Source: Psychromonas ingrahamii 37 (GTDB lineage: Bacteria > Pseudomonadota > Gammaproteobacteria > Enterobacterales > Psychromonadaceae). From it: 64,000 nucleotides of DNA. Every line of letters begins with the position of its first letter. Position 1 is the first letter of the stretch. The stretch is from the NCBI RefSeq assembly GCF_000015285.1, contig NC_008709.1, forward strand, positions 3,224,001 to 3,288,000, in the 5' to 3' direction. The position numbers and the translations under genes were made by a program. Shown piece by piece: positions 62,751 through 64,000 of the stretch. The notes beneath the pieces were generated by a model, which was not told where the DNA came from, did no database searches, and saw nothing but the letters and a program-made list of their open reading frames with translations.

Positions 62751-62797
62751 CTCCACCCGTCATTCCCGAAGTGTTTTATCGGGAATGACGGGTGGAG
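62751..62797. repeat. Perfect 19-bp inverted repeat (CCCGTCATTCCCGA element)
   Basis: CTCCACCCGTCATTCCCGA (62751-62769) and its exact reverse complement (62779-62797) enclose AGTGTTTTA. Decayed versions lie at 48170-48205, 55218-55252 and 57020-57055, always next to AAGGCT-type repeats. Just upstream (62696-62727) there are four copies of AAGGCTA. Confidence 0.85.
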
Positions 62798-62836
62798 TGG
62801 CACTATAAAAAATACAATTATTAATAGCCAAAGTAA

Positions 62837-62906
62837 CAAAAGGCTGAAGAGCCAATCCTTTTTTAAAAGCTTTTTTTACGATTTATGCAAAAGGAAAAAC
62901 TTGGCC
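62837..62906. repeat. Roughly 65-bp dispersed repeat, copy
   Basis: AAAAGGCTGAAGAGCCAATCC, TTTTTTAAAAGCTTTTTTTACG, ATTTATGCAAAAGGAAAAACTTGG. Confidence 0.75.
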
Positions 62907-62925
62907 CATGCCTACGGTCACTGAT

Positions 62926-63003
62926 TAAAAAAGGCTGGACAGCCAATCCTTTTTTAAAAGCTTTGTTACGATTTAGACAAAAGGAAAGCCTTGAACCTAG
63001 GAC
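62926..63003. repeat. Roughly 65-bp dispersed repeat, copy adjacent to the previous
   Basis: AAAAAAGGCTGGACAGCCAATCC, TTTTTTAAAAGCTTTGTTACG, ATTTAGACAAAAGGAAAGCCTTGAACCTAGG. In tandem with the previous copy after a 20-bp gap. Confidence 0.75.
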
Positions 63004-63015
63004 CCTGTTCTGTGA

Positions 63016-64000
63016 TTATTTTTCTAGTACGGTAACAAATTCTCCAACAATTCGCATATTCTCACAATCATCTTCATGAAGGACAATATCCTTAAATCGT
63101 GACTCTGTGGAATTCGGCTTCAGTAAAATAACCGAATGTTCCCACTCACCATCATCAGTAGCTCTTTTTTCACTAGCATATGTTTTAATCGTAAATGATG
63201 AATTATAGTCATCGTCATTTTTACCATAATTTTCAACGAGAACAATTTTACCATTTCGTGAACCACCGAGGGATTCCTTGAATATACAAATAGAGTTATT
63301 TTTAATTCTACGGTTCATAGACTCACCAACAACCCTACAAGCGAAATATTTTTTATCTGCAGAGTACTGTAAAGGCACCTCAAGATCTGTAAAATCTTTG
63401 TTTTCTTGCATCTCACTAAAAGAGCCTGCCGCAGCATAAAAGTCATAAAATGGTATAAGGTTCCCTTCTTTATCGTTTGTAACTTTTTCAAAAATAGTAG
63501 GTGCTACCTCTTTAATAATTGGAGTGGTCTCTGCTTCGACTAAGCCCTTTGAAGTGAAATTATTAGTAATATCTAAAGAGCTATTTACTCTTTCTAAAAT
63601 CTCGTCTTGTTTTTCACCTATTAGATACCTATAAAGTGATTCCTGGACAGTATTTTGTAATTTGAATTTCATATGAACTACTGGTACTTCTTTATTCTTG
63701 TCATTGAATTTATATTCTTGAATTAATGATCCTCTAACAATATCAACATTACCCATGAAATAAAAATCAGCACCTTCGTCATTACTTTTTTGAATGAATA
63801 ATGATATTTTCAGACCAGAGCTGTTCGCATCACGAATTGCCATGACGTCTTTACTATCAAGTCTTCTTCCTGCTTTAGATTCCCACGCAAATTCTTCTTG
63901 GTTAATAAAATGATCGTTATATTGAGTAGTTAGAGAAATATCATATTCTTTTCTGTATGTAACAAAAAGAGGAGCTTCATTACGATGGATTTTGTAACCG
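63016..64000 (-). CDS. DUF3427-type protein with C-terminal S24 peptidase-like domain (partial)
   Basis: 3' end of a gene that runs off the right edge; 327 codons visible and open to base 64000. The visible N-terminal part (APLFVTYRK, QYNDHFINQEEFAWESKAGRR, GLKISLFIQKS, DFYFMGNVDI, VHMKFKLQNTVQE) matches the DUF3427 region found C-terminal to helicases and PLD-type nucleases. The last 120 residues look like a LexA/S24 fold: FACRVVGESMNRRI gives the catalytic Ser, TIKTYAS the Lys, and GEF the C-terminal end. Helicase or nuclease parts, if present, are beyond the window. Confidence 0.65.
   Translation of the reverse strand, partial: GYKIHRNEAPLFVTYRKEYDISLTTQYNDHFINQEEFAWESKAGRRLDSKDVMAIRDANSSGLKISLFIQKSNDEGADFYFMGNVDIVRGSLIQEYKFNDKNKEVPVVHMKFKLQNTVQESLYRYLIGEKQDEILERVNSSLDITNNFTSKGLVEAETTPIIKEVAPTIFEKVTNDKEGNLIPFYDFYAAAGSFSEMQENKDFTDLEVPLQYSADKKYFACRVVGESMNRRIKNNSICIFKESLGGSRNGKIVLVENYGKNDDDYNSSFTIKTYASEKRATDDGEWEHSVILLKPNSTESRFKDIVLHEDDCENMRIVGEFVTVLEK

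Noticed and set aside
52895-63003. Integron attC array for the 65-bp repeats
   Set aside because: No integrase, no GTTRRRY/RYYYAAC core sites, and genes between copies face both ways.

Overview
The window looks like the chromosome of a marine, cold-adapted gammaproteobacterium close to Psychromonas. This rests on recognisable Alteromonadales/Vibrionales-type proteins (RecX, RadA, YhhQ, TrxC, ArfA, NhaD, an OlsF-like acyltransferase, RelV-like alarmone synthetase), moderately AT-rich DNA, and many spacers filled with short degenerate repeats of the AAGGCT/CTCGAAGCT type. No rRNA operon, replication origin, CRISPR array or intact prophage is visible.

Layout. 0-14 kb: housekeeping and small accessory genes: yhhQ with a preQ1-I-like leader, recX, radA, a tRNA-Leu(CAG), an exported-looking RelA/SpoT-fold protein, trxC, pirin, a PUA-less glutamate 5-kinase behind 15-bp tandem repeats, a DJ-1 gene broken by an in-frame TGA, a methyltransferase, a J-domain protein and a P-loop kinase. 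14.5-17.5 kb: an operon of one PEP-CTERM protein and two exported phage-tail-collar-fold proteins behind a candidate sigma-54 promoter and two copies of a 17-bp motif. 17.6-29 kb: a phoD broken by a 44-bp tandem duplication plus a further frame lesion, a Gre-like factor, an OlsF-like bifunctional acyltransferase, RidA, transporters, ElaA, and a 1,016-residue ammonium transporter-PAS-GGDEF-EAL fusion.

29.3-43.7 kb is a mobile-element-bounded island. It holds an IS110 fragment, an IS30 element, a tRNA pseudogene, a + strand set (nucleotidyltransferase, Wzz-like protein, frameshifted ATP-grasp gene), and a compact - strand operon that I read as a lasso peptide biosynthetic cluster: B2 protease, ABC exporter D, HprK-like kinase K, RRE/B1, 2OG-Fe(II) oxygenase, sulfotransferase-like protein, cyclase C and, last, a 54-residue precursor A found at 35107-35271. 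IS982 and IS200 remnants close it. The far edge carries a partial direct duplication of the 5' end and upstream region of the ammonium-transporter fusion gene, which abuts the near edge.

43.9-64 kb: sugar-type oxidoreductases with a divergent LysR regulator, a GC-rich P2A-type ATPase, an AT-rich amidoligase plus class I glutamine-amidotransferase-like pair, NhaD, acetyltransferase, a GC-rich DUF2254 protein, arfA with a hairpin spanning its stop codon, class I fructose-bisphosphate aldolase, and, running off the right edge, the C-terminal part of a DUF3427-type protein ending in an S24 peptidase-like domain. Roughly 65-bp dispersed repeats cluster in this part.

How the main system would work: precursor A is bound by B1 through its WxxPxLxxLD leader motif, cleaved by B2 after Q38, cyclised by C between Gly1 and Glu8 (or Asp7), possibly hydroxylated, sulfated and/or phosphorylated on its C-terminal Ser, and exported by D. 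All function assignments are by reading the sequence; no database search was run.
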